Of a stretch of DNA of 64,000 bases, positions 36,376-45,031 are shown piece by piece. A program made the position numbers and the translations under genes. The notes under the pieces are model-generated. The model worked only from the letters and a program-made list of their open reading frames with translations, was not told the DNA's origin and ran no database searches. Positions within the stretch are counted from its first letter, which is position 1; every line of letters starts with the position of its first letter. The stretch is from Flavobacterium laiguense (GTDB lineage Bacteria; Bacteroidota; Bacteroidia; Flavobacteriales; Flavobacteriaceae): NCBI RefSeq assembly GCF_003097655.1, contig NZ_QCZH01000013.1, positions 1 to 64,000 of the forward strand, written 5' to 3'.

Positions 36376-37596
36376 TTATGTACAAAGCAAAGTGCTTTTT
36401 TGTTTGGAATTGTAAATACTTAACCCTTTTTTTAAAATCTGAACCGCACTAATCAAGTCTTCTTTTTTTAATACATAAGCAATACGAATCTGGTTTAATC
36501 CCACTCCTGGAGTGGAGTAAAATCCCGCTGCTGGTGCCACCATAACCGTTTCACCATTCAATTCGTATTTTTCTAATAACCATTGGGCAAAATCATCTGC
36601 ATTGTCAATAGGAAGTTGTGCAATGCAATAAAAAGCAGCTTTCGGAGTCTTTACGATTACGCCTTCTATTTTATTCAATTCGCTAATTAAAATATCTCTT
36701 CGTTCTTTGTATTCAACTATTACTTCGTCAAAATAACTTTGAGGTGTGTCAATTGCAGCTTCGCAAGCAATTTGTTCGATTGTTGGTGGGCATAAACGAG
36801 CTTGTGCAAATTTCATTGCGGCAGCAATAACTTCTCTATTTTTAGTTACCATACAACCAATACGTGCGCCACACATACTATATCTTTTAGAAACCGAATC
36901 AATCATGATTACATTTTGTTCGATTCCTTTTAGGTTCATCACAGAAAAGTGAAGGTCTCTTTCGTCATATATGAATTCACGATACACTTCGTCTGCGATT
37001 AAAAACAAATCATGTTTTTTAACCAATTCTCCCAGTTGTTTAATTTCAGATTCTGAATATAAATATCCTGTTGGATTATTTGGATTACAAATTAAGATAG
37101 CTTTTGTTTTTGGGGTAATTGCTTTTTCAAATTCTTCAATTGTTGGCAATGTAAATCCACTTTCAATAGTGGAAATTACAGGTACAACTTTTGCACTTGA
37201 TTCTTCTGAAAAAGCACTGTAATTGGCGTAAAAAGGTTCAGGAATAATGACTTCATCTCCCGGGTCCATGATGCTTCCAAGAGCAAACAAAAGTGCTTCA
37301 GAACCACCTGTAGTTATCATTATATCTTCGTAACCTACTTTTACATCTTGTTTGGTGTAAAATTGGGCTAGTTTTTTTCGGTAACTTTCATATCCCTCAG
37401 AAGGGCCATACTCGATGATAGTTAAATCAATATTTTTTATCGCTTTGATTGCAATTTCGGGGCTTTTTATATCGGGTTGTCCAATGTTTAGATGATAAAC
37501 CTTATGTCCCTTTTTTTTAGCCATGTCGGCATAAGGAGCCAATTTTCTGATTGGCGATTCCGGCATTCTTCGACCTCTGATTGAAATTTCAGGCAT
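36376..37596 (-). CDS. Pyridoxal-phosphate aminotransferase, class I/II (aspartate aminotransferase type)
   Basis: 406 residues from the chosen ATG (MPEISIRGRRMPESPIRKL, the normal flavobacterial start). The frame extends 19 codons further to 37653 but that stretch is not conserved in character. Fold type I motifs: TTGGSEALLFALGSIMDPGD, PNNPTGYLY, IADEVYREFIYDE and the PLP lysine in IDSVSKRYSMCGARIGC. It probably moves amino groups between aspartate or another amino acid and 2-oxoglutarate. Substrate preference cannot be fixed from sequence. A terminator follows directly. Confidence 0.9.
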   Translation of the reverse strand: MPEISIRGRRMPESPIRKLAPYADMAKKKGHKVYHLNIGQPDIKSPEIAIKAIKNIDLTIIEYGPSEGYESYRKKLAQFYTKQDVKVGYEDIMITTGGSEALLFALGSIMDPGDEVIIPEPFYANYSAFSEESSAKVVPVISTIESGFTLPTIEEFEKAITPKTKAILICNPNNPTGYLYSESEIKQLGELVKKHDLFLIADEVYREFIYDERDLHFSVMNLKGIEQNVIMIDSVSKRYSMCGARIGCMVTKNREVIAAAMKFAQARLCPPTIEQIACEAAIDTPQSYFDEVIVEYKERRDILISELNKIEGVIVKTPKAAFYCIAQLPIDNADDFAQWLLEKYELNGETVMVAPAAGFYSTPGVGLNQIRIAYVLKKEDLISAVQILKKGLSIYNSKQKSTLLCT

Positions 37597-37722
37597 GATT
37601 GTAAAATTTGAAGTGCAAATTTGCAATTTATTTTTCAAATTAGCGGCAAGCATTGTGCCTATTTTGTTGTTTTTGTTATATTATTATTGTATAATTGATT
37701 AAATTTATAGAAACGAATTTAA

Positions 37723-39054
37723 ATGAAAAAAATCGGCCTAATATTATTGATTTTAATAATAATGACACCTGTTTTTGCGCAGGATGATTTTGTTTTTGAT
37801 AAGGGTATAGATAAAATAAGCATACCAATTAAAATAATTAACAATTTGGTTTTTATTCCTATAAAAGTCAATGGAGTAGAGCTTAATTTTCTGCTCGATA
37901 CAGGTGTTGAGGAAATTATTCTTTTCAGTTTAGAAGATAATACTACTATCAAATTTTATAATTCAGAGAAAATAAACTTAAGAGGTTTGGGAAGTAAAGA
38001 GTCTATAGAAGGATTAAAAACCACAAATAATATTCTTGAAATTAACGGTTTGAAGTCGAAGAATCAGCTTATTTATGTTATTCTTGATGAGAGTTTTAAT
38101 TTATCGTCTCAAATTGGAATCCCTGTTAATGGAATTATCGGATACCAGTTTTTTAAAGACCATTTAGTGAGTATAAATTATGCGAAAAAAAAACTGATGG
38201 TTTCTAAGAATAATGATGCAAATATCAATAAAATACGCAAGACGTATAATGAGATTCCAATTACTATTGAAAAGAATAAACCATATTTGTCAGCAAATGT
38301 TTTTATAGATGAAAAAAATGTGTTTGTGAAGTTGTTAATTGATAATGGGAATAGTGATTCAGTTTGGCTTTTTCAAAATTTATCGGATGATATAAATGTT
38401 CCTTCAAGAAATTTCGATGACTTTTTGGGTAAGGGATTTAGCGGGGACATAGGAGGAAAAAGAGCAAGAATTAAAGGTTTTTCTTTCGATAAATATAGCT
38501 TTCCATTGCCAATTGTTGCTTTTCCTGATTCTAGTTCCATAAAAAGTGTTCGCATGGTTGATAATCGGCTTGGTTCTGTAGGAGGTGGAATTTTAAAGCG
38601 ATTCTCGGTTGTTTTTGATTATAAAAATGCGAAATTGTATTTAAGGAAGAATTCTGATTTTAATGAGCCATTCACCTATAATAAGAGTGGTTTAGAGATA
38701 CAGCATCATGGGTTGCAATGGGTGCAGGAAACGGTAAAATTAGAAACAATTCCTATTTCTGGTGGGACTACTTTTGATTCAAATAGAGAAAAGGTAAAGG
38801 ATAACTTTAAATATAAATTTAATTTAAAACCCATTTATGAAATTTCAAATGTTAGAAAAAATTCACCTGCAGAACAATGTGGTTTAAAAGTTGGAGATGT
38901 TATTGTTTCGATTAATAGATCAGCTGTTTATACTTATTCTTTGCAAAAAATAAATGAAATGTTTAGATTCGAAGACGACAAATGGATCAATTTTGAAATA
39001 GAAAGAAACGGTCAAGTAATGAAATTTAAGTTTCAATTGTTGGATATTTTGTAA
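37723..39054 (+). CDS. Exported retropepsin-like aspartyl protease with C-terminal PDZ domain
   Basis: 443 residues with a signal peptide (MKKIGLILLILIIMTPVFA). Two retropepsin-like lobes follow. The first has VNGVELNFLLDTGVEEIIL with the catalytic D-T-G (about 65), and the second has VKLLIDNGNSDSVWLF, where the expected D-T/S-G reads D-N-G. A PDZ domain (about residues 370-443) contains KNSPAEQCGLKVGDVIVSIN. Such proteins are widespread in Bacteroidetes and presumed periplasmic proteases or peptide binders. The altered second motif leaves catalysis uncertain. A terminator follows at 39055. Confidence 0.85.
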   Translation: MKKIGLILLILIIMTPVFAQDDFVFDKGIDKISIPIKIINNLVFIPIKVNGVELNFLLDTGVEEIILFSLEDNTTIKFYNSEKINLRGLGSKESIEGLKTTNNILEINGLKSKNQLIYVILDESFNLSSQIGIPVNGIIGYQFFKDHLVSINYAKKKLMVSKNNDANINKIRKTYNEIPITIEKNKPYLSANVFIDEKNVFVKLLIDNGNSDSVWLFQNLSDDINVPSRNFDDFLGKGFSGDIGGKRARIKGFSFDKYSFPLPIVAFPDSSSIKSVRMVDNRLGSVGGGILKRFSVVFDYKNAKLYLRKNSDFNEPFTYNKSGLEIQHHGLQWVQETVKLETIPISGGTTFDSNREKVKDNFKYKFNLKPIYEISNVRKNSPAEQCGLKVGDVIVSINRSAVYTYSLQKINEMFRFEDDKWINFEIERNGQVMKFKFQLLDIL

Positions 39055-39093
39055 AAAAATCGCTATTTTGAATTTGTCAATTAGCGGTTTTTC
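39055..39093 (+). terminator. Terminator of the aspartyl protease gene
   Basis: AAAAATCGCTA pairs with TAGCGGTTTTT. The wobble pair is U-G only on the plus strand, which assigns it to the plus-strand gene ending at 39054. Confidence 0.8.
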
Positions 39094-39111
39094 TCTAGAA
39101 TGAATTTGTTT

Positions 39112-39501
39112 TTAATTAGAAATGACTTCTCCTTTAATTTTTAACGGTACTCGGCCTTCTTCGTAGTTCGTTGCATTCGTTTCAACTGTTATTGTTTTTC
39201 GTATTGGGCCAGGAACCATATTGTATTTTATTTCAATTCGATCGGATTTTCCGGGTAAAATAGGTTGGCTTGGTTTATAAGTTACCGTACAACTGGCTGT
39301 AGATTGAATGGCCATAATGGTTAATGGAGCGTTTCCGGTATTGGTAAATGTAAATTCCCGAATCCCATTGTCACTGTGTTTGTATATTTTTCCGTAATCT
39401 ATAGTGTTCTCTGCCTGATGAAATTCAATTTTTGAGCCACTTTGAGCAAAGCCAATGCTGCTAGTCATTAGCATTACGATAAAAGTTGCAATTCTTTTCA
39501 T
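39112..39501 (-). CDS. Secreted DUF1573 domain protein
   Basis: 129 residues. The signal peptide MKRIATFIVMLMTSSIGFAQ is followed by one DUF1573 immunoglobulin-like domain: IDYGKIYKHSDNGIREFTFTNTGNAPLTI, a conserved cysteine in STASCTVTYKPSQPILPG, and ETNATNYEEGRVPLKIKGEV. These small periplasmic proteins are very common in Bacteroidetes and resemble ASH/MSP-type domains; their function is unknown. A good promoter lies upstream (39525-39554). Confidence 0.9.
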   Translation of the reverse strand: MKRIATFIVMLMTSSIGFAQSGSKIEFHQAENTIDYGKIYKHSDNGIREFTFTNTGNAPLTIMAIQSTASCTVTYKPSQPILPGKSDRIEIKYNMVPGPIRKTITVETNATNYEEGRVPLKIKGEVISN

Positions 39502-39524
39502 TTTGATGTTTTTTAGTAGGTTAG

Positions 39525-39554
39525 TAAATATACCAACTTTTAATTAATGCACAA
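39525..39554 (-). promoter_or_regulatory. Promoter of the DUF1573 gene
   Basis: On the minus strand TTG (39552-39554) and TATATTTA (39525-39532) are 19 bp apart, one base from the full Bacteroidetes consensus. Confidence 0.55.
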
Positions 39555-39590
39555 TTTATTATTTCCCTTTTTATACTGTGCTTAATTATT

Positions 39591-39598
39591 TACTTTTG
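39591..39598 (+). promoter_or_regulatory. -7 box of the valS promoter
   Basis: TACTTTTG is a perfect TAnnTTTG match 63 bases before the valS ATG, divergent from the DUF1573 promoter. No TTG is found at -33. Confidence 0.45.
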
Positions 39599-39661
39599 TC
39601 CTTTATATGAATAGCAAAAATCAAACCAAAGTATAATTTTGGTTTTAACAGTTACTTTTTT

Positions 39662-42295
39662 ATGACAATTCCCGCACAATTTGATGCTAAAACTATCGAG
39701 AATAAATGGTATGACTATTGGATGAAAAATAATTATTTTCATTCGGAACCAGACCATAGAACGCCTTATTCCATTGTAATACCTCCACCCAATGTAACTG
39801 GAGTCTTGCACATGGGACACATGCTTAACAATACAATTCAAGATGTTTTGATTCGAAGAGCACGTCTCAAAGGTTTCAACGCTTGTTGGGTGCCTGGTAC
39901 GGATCACGCATCTATAGCCACTGAAGCTAAAGTAGTAGCCAAATTGAAAGCCGAAGGAATCAATAAAAATGACTTAACGCGTGAAGAGTTTTTGAAGCAC
40001 GCTTGGGAATGGACGGATAAATATGGTGGGGTAATTCTTGATCAATTGAAACAATTGGGTTGTTCTTGTGATTGGGAACGCACTAAGTTTACTATGGATC
40101 CGGATATGTCGGCATCTGTAATTCGATCTTTTGTGGACTTATACAACAAAGGATTGATTTATCGTGGTTACCGAATGGTAAACTGGGATCCCGAAGCCAA
40201 AACAACTTTGTCTGACGAAGAAGTGATCTATGAAGAACAACAAGGGAAATTGTATTTCCTAAAATATAAAATTGAAGGATCTGAAGATTTCCTTACAGTA
40301 GCGACAACACGTCCTGAAACTATTTTTGGGGATACAGCTATTTGTATCAATCCAAATGATGAACGTTTTACCCATTTGAAAGAAAAAAATGCCATTGTTC
40401 CTATTTGCGGAAGAGTGATTCCTATTATCGAAGATGAATATGTAGATATCGAATTTGGAACGGGATGTTTGAAAGTGACACCTGCCCACGATATGAATGA
40501 TAAAACATTAGGAGAGAAACACAACCTTGAAATTATTGATATTTTTAATGAAGATGCAACGCTGAATAGCTTCGGATTGCATTATCAAGGGAAAGACCGT
40601 TTTGTGGTTCGTGCCGAGATTACTCAAGAATTAGAAAACAGTGGTGCTTTGGCAAAAACCGAAACGCATCTTAATAAAGTTGGAACTTCCGAAAGAACCA
40701 AAGCGGTAATTGAACCTCGTTTATCTGACCAATGGTTCTTAAAAATGGAAGATTTAGTAAAACCAGCGATACAATCGGTTTTGGTTGATGGCGATGTGAA
40801 ATTGCACCCAGCTCGTTTTAATAATACTTATGCGCATTGGTTAAATAATATCCGTGATTGGAATATCTCTCGTCAATTGTGGTGGGGACAACAAATTCCG
40901 GCCTATTTCTACGGAGACGGGAAAGAGGATTTTGTGGTTGCCGAAACTATTGAAGAAGCTTTGGTTTTAGCGCAACAAACAACAAACAACAAACAATTAA
41001 CCATAAACGATTTAAAACAAGACGTTGATGCTCTTGATACTTGGTTTTCTTCTTGGTTGTGGCCAATGTCGGTTTTTGGAGGAATTATGGATCCAGAAAG
41101 TGAAGATTTTAAATACTATTACCCAACGAATGATTTAGTAACGGGGCCGGATATTTTATTTTTCTGGGTAGCGAGAATGATTATCGCGGGTTACGAATAT
41201 ACAGGGAAAAAACCTTTTACGAATGTGTATTTAACCGGATTGGTTCGTGACAAGCAACGTAGAAAAATGTCTAAATCTTTGGGAAATTCTCCGGAGCCAT
41301 TAGAATTAATTGAAAAGTTTGGTGCAGATGGTGTTCGTGTAGGACTGCTTTTGAGTGCTTCTGCCGGAAACGATATTATGTTCGACGAAGAATTATGCAA
41401 CCAAGGAAAAGCATTTTCTAACAAAATATGGAATGCCTTCAAATTGATTAAAGGATGGGAAGTATCGGATTCGATTCCACAACCGGAATCTTCTAAAGTT
41501 GCAATCGAATGGTATGAAGCTAAATTGCAACAAACCCTTTTGGAAATTGAAGATAATTTTGAAAAATACAGAATTTCTGATGCTTTAATGGGAATCTACA
41601 AATTAGTTTGGGATGATTTCTGTTCTTGGTTCTTGGAAATGATCAAACCAGCGTACCAACAGCCGATTGACAGCGTAACTTTTGCGAAAGCGATAGAAAT
41701 GTTGGAAAACAATATGAAATTATTGCACCCATTTATGCCTTTCTTGACTGAGGAAATTTGGCAAATATTGAAAGAAAGAACTACAGAAGAAGCATTGATT
41801 GTTTCGACTTGGCCAGAAATAAAACCTTTCAACGCGCAATTAATTGTAGATTTTGAAAGTACGATTGAGGTGATTTCAGGAATTAGAACGATTCGTAAAG
41901 ACAAGAACATTCCGTTTAAAGATACTATCGAATTGAAAGTGGTGAACAACGACAAAGCTTCTACTTATTTTGATTCGGTTGTGACCAAATTAGGAAATAT
42001 CACTTCGTTAGAATACGTTTCGGATAAAGTGGATGGGGCGTTGTCCTTTAGAGTAAAATCGAACGAATATTTTATTCCAATAAATGGAAACATTGATGTG
42101 GAAGCTGAAATTGCAAAATTAACCGCCGAGTTAATTTATACGCAAGGATTCTTGAAATCGGTTCAAAACAAACTTTCGAATGAGAAATTTGTTGCTGGTG
42201 CGCCAGAGAAAGTTTTGGCAAACGAAAGACAAAAAGAAGCCGACGCACTTTCTAAAATTGCTACGATTGAGCAGAGTTTAGTGAGTTTGAAATAA
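39662..42295 (+). CDS. valS: Valyl-tRNA synthetase
   Basis: 877-residue class Ia synthetase. The HIGH motif is PPPNVTGVLHMGHMLNNT (HMGH at 50-53) and the KMSKS loop is RRKMSKSLGNSPEP (around 536). The editing domain has TTRPETIFGDTAI, and WFSSWLWPMS precedes the catalytic C-half. A tail of coiled-coil character (FLKSVQNKLSNEKFVAGAPEKV) is the usual ValS C-terminal arm. A stretch QQTTNNKQLTINDLKQ (about 438-453), just before LDTWFSS, is encoded by an AAC-rich oligomer run resembling intergenic filler and may be an in-frame expansion. A bidirectional terminator follows. Confidence 0.96.
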   Translation: MTIPAQFDAKTIENKWYDYWMKNNYFHSEPDHRTPYSIVIPPPNVTGVLHMGHMLNNTIQDVLIRRARLKGFNACWVPGTDHASIATEAKVVAKLKAEGINKNDLTREEFLKHAWEWTDKYGGVILDQLKQLGCSCDWERTKFTMDPDMSASVIRSFVDLYNKGLIYRGYRMVNWDPEAKTTLSDEEVIYEEQQGKLYFLKYKIEGSEDFLTVATTRPETIFGDTAICINPNDERFTHLKEKNAIVPICGRVIPIIEDEYVDIEFGTGCLKVTPAHDMNDKTLGEKHNLEIIDIFNEDATLNSFGLHYQGKDRFVVRAEITQELENSGALAKTETHLNKVGTSERTKAVIEPRLSDQWFLKMEDLVKPAIQSVLVDGDVKLHPARFNNTYAHWLNNIRDWNISRQLWWGQQIPAYFYGDGKEDFVVAETIEEALVLAQQTTNNKQLTINDLKQDVDALDTWFSSWLWPMSVFGGIMDPESEDFKYYYPTNDLVTGPDILFFWVARMIIAGYEYTGKKPFTNVYLTGLVRDKQRRKMSKSLGNSPEPLELIEKFGADGVRVGLLLSASAGNDIMFDEELCNQGKAFSNKIWNAFKLIKGWEVSDSIPQPESSKVAIEWYEAKLQQTLLEIEDNFEKYRISDALMGIYKLVWDDFCSWFLEMIKPAYQQPIDSVTFAKAIEMLENNMKLLHPFMPFLTEEIWQILKERTTEEALIVSTWPEIKPFNAQLIVDFESTIEVISGIRTIRKDKNIPFKDTIELKVVNNDKASTYFDSVVTKLGNITSLEYVSDKVDGALSFRVKSNEYFIPINGNIDVEAEIAKLTAELIYTQGFLKSVQNKLSNEKFVAGAPEKVLANERQKEADALSKIATIEQSLVSLK

Positions 42296-42319
42296 TTTTT
42301 TTGCTTTTTGATATTAGAC

Positions 42320-42344
42320 CCGACAGGTTTTTAAAACCTGTCGG
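42320..42344. repeat. Hairpin repeat, second copy of the 5210 element
   Basis: CCGACAGGTTTT and AAAACCTGTCGG form a 12-bp perfect stem with a single unpaired base. The same core occurs at 5210-5250. It follows the valS stop by 25 bases, so it may serve as part of the valS 3' end. Confidence 0.7.
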
Positions 42345-42395
42345 ATTTATTTTTGAGACTAAGCAGTGTTTGGTTTTATGGTTGATTATAAAATA

Positions 42396-42445
42396 AAAAA
42401 TCCCAATTCTGATTCCGAAAGTATCGGTACAGAATTGGGATTTTT
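42396..42445. terminator. Bidirectional terminator between valS and the signalling operon
   Basis: AAAAATCCCAATTCTG and CAGAATTGGGATTTTT form a 16-bp perfect stem flanked by A- and T-runs. Inside it is a smaller CCGA-TCGG hairpin. It separates two convergent units. Confidence 0.88.
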
Positions 42446-42467
42446 ATTTTTCGGAAAATTATTTCAA

Positions 42468-43565
42468 TTAATAGTCTTCAACAACCAGATCGGTTATTAA
42501 GAATTCGCTGCCGGAGTTCGGGATGTTGTTTATTTGGATATTCACATCATTTCGCTCAATCAATTTTTTTACTAAGCCCAAGCCAATTCCCGTACTGCTC
42601 TCGCCTCTGGATTTATTGCCTAAGGTCTGAAACATTTCGAATACCTTTTGATGGTATTTTTCATCAATGCCCGGACCATTGTCCTTAACAGACAAAGAGC
42701 GTTCTGTGGTATTAAACTCAATAATAATTTCTATGATCTCTTTGTCATTGTATTTTATGGCATTTGACACTAAATTTGACAGTATTTGGTGAATGGCTGG
42801 AGGCTGAAATAAAATGGTTTTATCCAAATTTACTTTTTCAATTTGAACGTTGCCCAACGGGTTTATGAGCTTGATTACCTTCTCAACAACAGCCAATAAA
42901 TTGACATTTTCCTTTCCTTCATTATTTTGGACACACTTGGTGTAATGAAGCAAATCTTCTATTAGATTAGACATAATAGCCGTAGAGGTTTTAACCATCT
43001 CAAACATTTCAGCAGAATCCCCTTTAAGATTCAAAAGGTGATCTTCTTCAATTATTCCCAAAAGAATTTTGATATTTCCTAAAGGAGCTTTCAAATCATG
43101 TGCTAAAATGCTGCCAAACTGTTCTAATTCTGCGTTCTTTTCATGAAGTTTATTGTTTAATGATTTCAACTCTTGGTCGTAATCCCAAATTCGTAAAAAA
43201 GAATCCACTTTTTTGCGGGTTACCTCAGTAATTAAAGGTTTGAATAAAAAATCAATTGCTCCTAAGTCATACGCTTTATTCATATATTTTGGTTCATCGC
43301 TTATGGCAGTTACAAAAATGGTAGGAATAAAGGCCGTATCGGGATGATTTTTTACGATTTCCACAAATTCATATCCATCCATCTCTGGCATTTGAACATC
43401 AACAAGAATCAAGGATATTTTTTCTTTCAATAAAATTTGCAAGGCTTCCATCCCGGACAAACAGGTAATTATTTTTCTATCGGGATGCTCTAAAATACTT
43501 TTTAGGGCTATTAAATTTTGAGGCAAGTCATCTACGAGTAATACGGTATGTTTCTTAATAGCCAT
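42468..43565 (-). CDS. Response-regulator/histidine-kinase hybrid (REC-HisKA-HATPase)
   Basis: 365 residues, soluble. An N-terminal receiver domain (VLLVDDLPQN, phospho-acceptor D56 in LILVDVQMPEMDG, K109 in FLFKPL) is followed by a short helical linker. Then comes a kinase core: H156 in SILAHDLKAPLGN, N-box NLVSNAIKYND, G1 DNGPGID and G2 GIGLGLVKKL. Such REC-first kinases act as phosphorelay intermediates, so this protein could receive phosphate from the giant kinase three genes upstream. Its start overlaps the CheB stop by 11 bases, so it is translationally coupled and last in the operon. Confidence 0.9.
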   Translation of the reverse strand: MAIKKHTVLLVDDLPQNLIALKSILEHPDRKIITCLSGMEALQILLKEKISLILVDVQMPEMDGYEFVEIVKNHPDTAFIPTIFVTAISDEPKYMNKAYDLGAIDFLFKPLITEVTRKKVDSFLRIWDYDQELKSLNNKLHEKNAELEQFGSILAHDLKAPLGNIKILLGIIEEDHLLNLKGDSAEMFEMVKTSTAIMSNLIEDLLHYTKCVQNNEGKENVNLLAVVEKVIKLINPLGNVQIEKVNLDKTILFQPPAIHQILSNLVSNAIKYNDKEIIEIIIEFNTTERSLSVKDNGPGIDEKYHQKVFEMFQTLGNKSRGESSTGIGLGLVKKLIERNDVNIQINNIPNSGSEFLITDLVVEDY

Positions 43566-44118
43566 AGCTTTCTTCGTTTAAGTTTTTAATTATATTATTT
43601 AACGTTAACACTTTGTGATGCTCATAAATTCGAATTGCTGCTTTTGGCATCACATCAAATTCGGCTTCATTGCAATCCTGAACAATACTTTTGCCACCAT
43701 TCTCGGCAATTAATTTTAGCCCTCTTGCACCATCATGATTGGATCCAGATAACAATATTCCGCTGCATTTCTCTTTCAAAACAGTTGAGAATGATTCAAA
43801 TGTGACGTCAATTGAGGGTCTGCTATAATTTATTAACTCGGATGAGTCTAATGATAAATGCCGGTTTTCTTCCAGAAGTAAGTGATAATTAGCGGGCACT
43901 GTGTATAAATGCCCTTTTTTTACGATTTCTTTATCTTCTGCTTCTTTAACTTTGTAGTGGGAGTGTAGTTGCAAGTGTTTTTCCAGAGATGAATCGACAT
44001 TTTTTAATCTATGCAGAATAACTACAATTGGTGTTTGTACCTTTTTATCCAACCCTTTGAGAATTGATAAAATGATACTAAAAGAACCCGCAGAACCGCC
44101 AATAATAATCATTTCCAT
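43555..44118 (-). CDS. CheB-type protein-glutamate methylesterase, catalytic domain only
   Basis: 187 residues from the ATG at 44116-44118; the open frame continues to a TTG at 44184, but the family starts at this position. It is the bare esterase domain: MIIIGGSAGSFSI with the catalytic serine, VVILHRL with the histidine and SGSNHDGARGLKLIAENGG with the aspartate. The receiver domain that normally regulates CheB is missing, so control must come from elsewhere, perhaps the neighbouring receivers. It would remove methyl groups from glutamates or deamidate glutamines. It is between CheR and the REC-kinase gene. Confidence 0.88.
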   Translation of the reverse strand: MEMIIIGGSAGSFSIILSILKGLDKKVQTPIVVILHRLKNVDSSLEKHLQLHSHYKVKEAEDKEIVKKGHLYTVPANYHLLLEENRHLSLDSSELINYSRPSIDVTFESFSTVLKEKCSGILLSGSNHDGARGLKLIAENGGKSIVQDCNEAEFDVMPKAAIRIYEHHKVLTLNNIIKNLNEESYGY

Positions 44119-44218
44119 ATTATACCATTTAATTAATCCAAAAAAATGTTGGTATAATGCCGATATAGTATAAAAATAGTTCAATTTTCATTGGACTATA
44201 TTGAATACATAATCGGTA

Positions 44219-45031
44219 TTATTTTATTTTTTGATAAATTTTTTCCGTGCTATCAATTTCTTTAAATTTATCAAAAACACTGCTAAATCGTAAAGTTTCC
44301 TTTTTCCCTAAGGCCAAGAAACCATGTATTGGCAAACTATCATAAAACAGATTTAATACTTTATCCTGTAAATCTTCATTAAAATAGATCAGCACATTTC
44401 TACATAATATAAGTTGACACTCTTTAAAAACACCATCGGCAACTAAATTATGGCGAGTAAATAAGATCTCTTTTTTTAAATCTGAATTAATAATTGATTT
44501 TTTTCCATCAGAAATAAAATACTCATTTAGTGATTCTTTTCCACCACACGAAAAATAATTGTTGGAGTATTCCTTGAAACTCTTATTCGAGTAAATTCCT
44601 TTTTTTGATTTTTCAATAGCGTTTGAACTGATATCCGTGGCATACAATCTGGATTTATGCAATAAATCGAGTTCTTTTAAAAGAATAGCCAGCGAATACG
44701 TTTCTTCTCCAAAAGAACATCCGGCACTCCAGATATTTATTTTGGGGTAACTTTCTAAATAGGGAAAGACATTGGTTTTCAAAGATTTAAAAAAACTGGG
44801 GTCTCTAAAAAATTCACTGACATTGACTACGATTTCATTCAAAAACGTATTGAAATTTACTGAATTGTTTATTAATTCATATTTTAAATCAACAACGGAT
44901 CCCATGTTTGAAATTTCCATAAACCGATTGATACGCCTAAGCATTGAAGCTCTAGAGTAGTCTGAGAAATCGTATCCATATTGCTTTTCTATCAGAAAAA
45001 CAATTTCTTTGAGATCGTTAAATTCTATCAT
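44219..45031 (-). CDS. CheR-type protein-glutamate O-methyltransferase
   Basis: 270 residues with the CheR N-terminal helical domain (DFSDYSRASMLRRINRFME) and the SAM-binding domain: NVSEFFRDPSFF, INIWSAGCSFGEETYSLAILL, LYATDISSNAIEKSKKGIY and LILCRNVLIYFNEDLQ. These match functional CheR methyltransferases. Its ATG touches the stop of the giant kinase gene (TAGATG), so the two are translationally coupled. No MCP gene is in the window, so the substrate is unknown. Confidence 0.92.
   Translation of the reverse strand: MIEFNDLKEIVFLIEKQYGYDFSDYSRASMLRRINRFMEISNMGSVVDLKYELINNSVNFNTFLNEIVVNVSEFFRDPSFFKSLKTNVFPYLESYPKINIWSAGCSFGEETYSLAILLKELDLLHKSRLYATDISSNAIEKSKKGIYSNKSFKEYSNNYFSCGGKESLNEYFISDGKKSIINSDLKKEILFTRHNLVADGVFKECQLILCRNVLIYFNEDLQDKVLNLFYDSLPIHGFLALGKKETLRFSSVFDKFKEIDSTEKIYQKIK

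Noticed and set aside
44119..44184. Longer N-terminus for the CheB-like protein
   Set aside because: It needs a TTG start, and CheB catalytic domains begin at the I-I-G-G-S-A-G-S strand; the ATG at 44116 fits.
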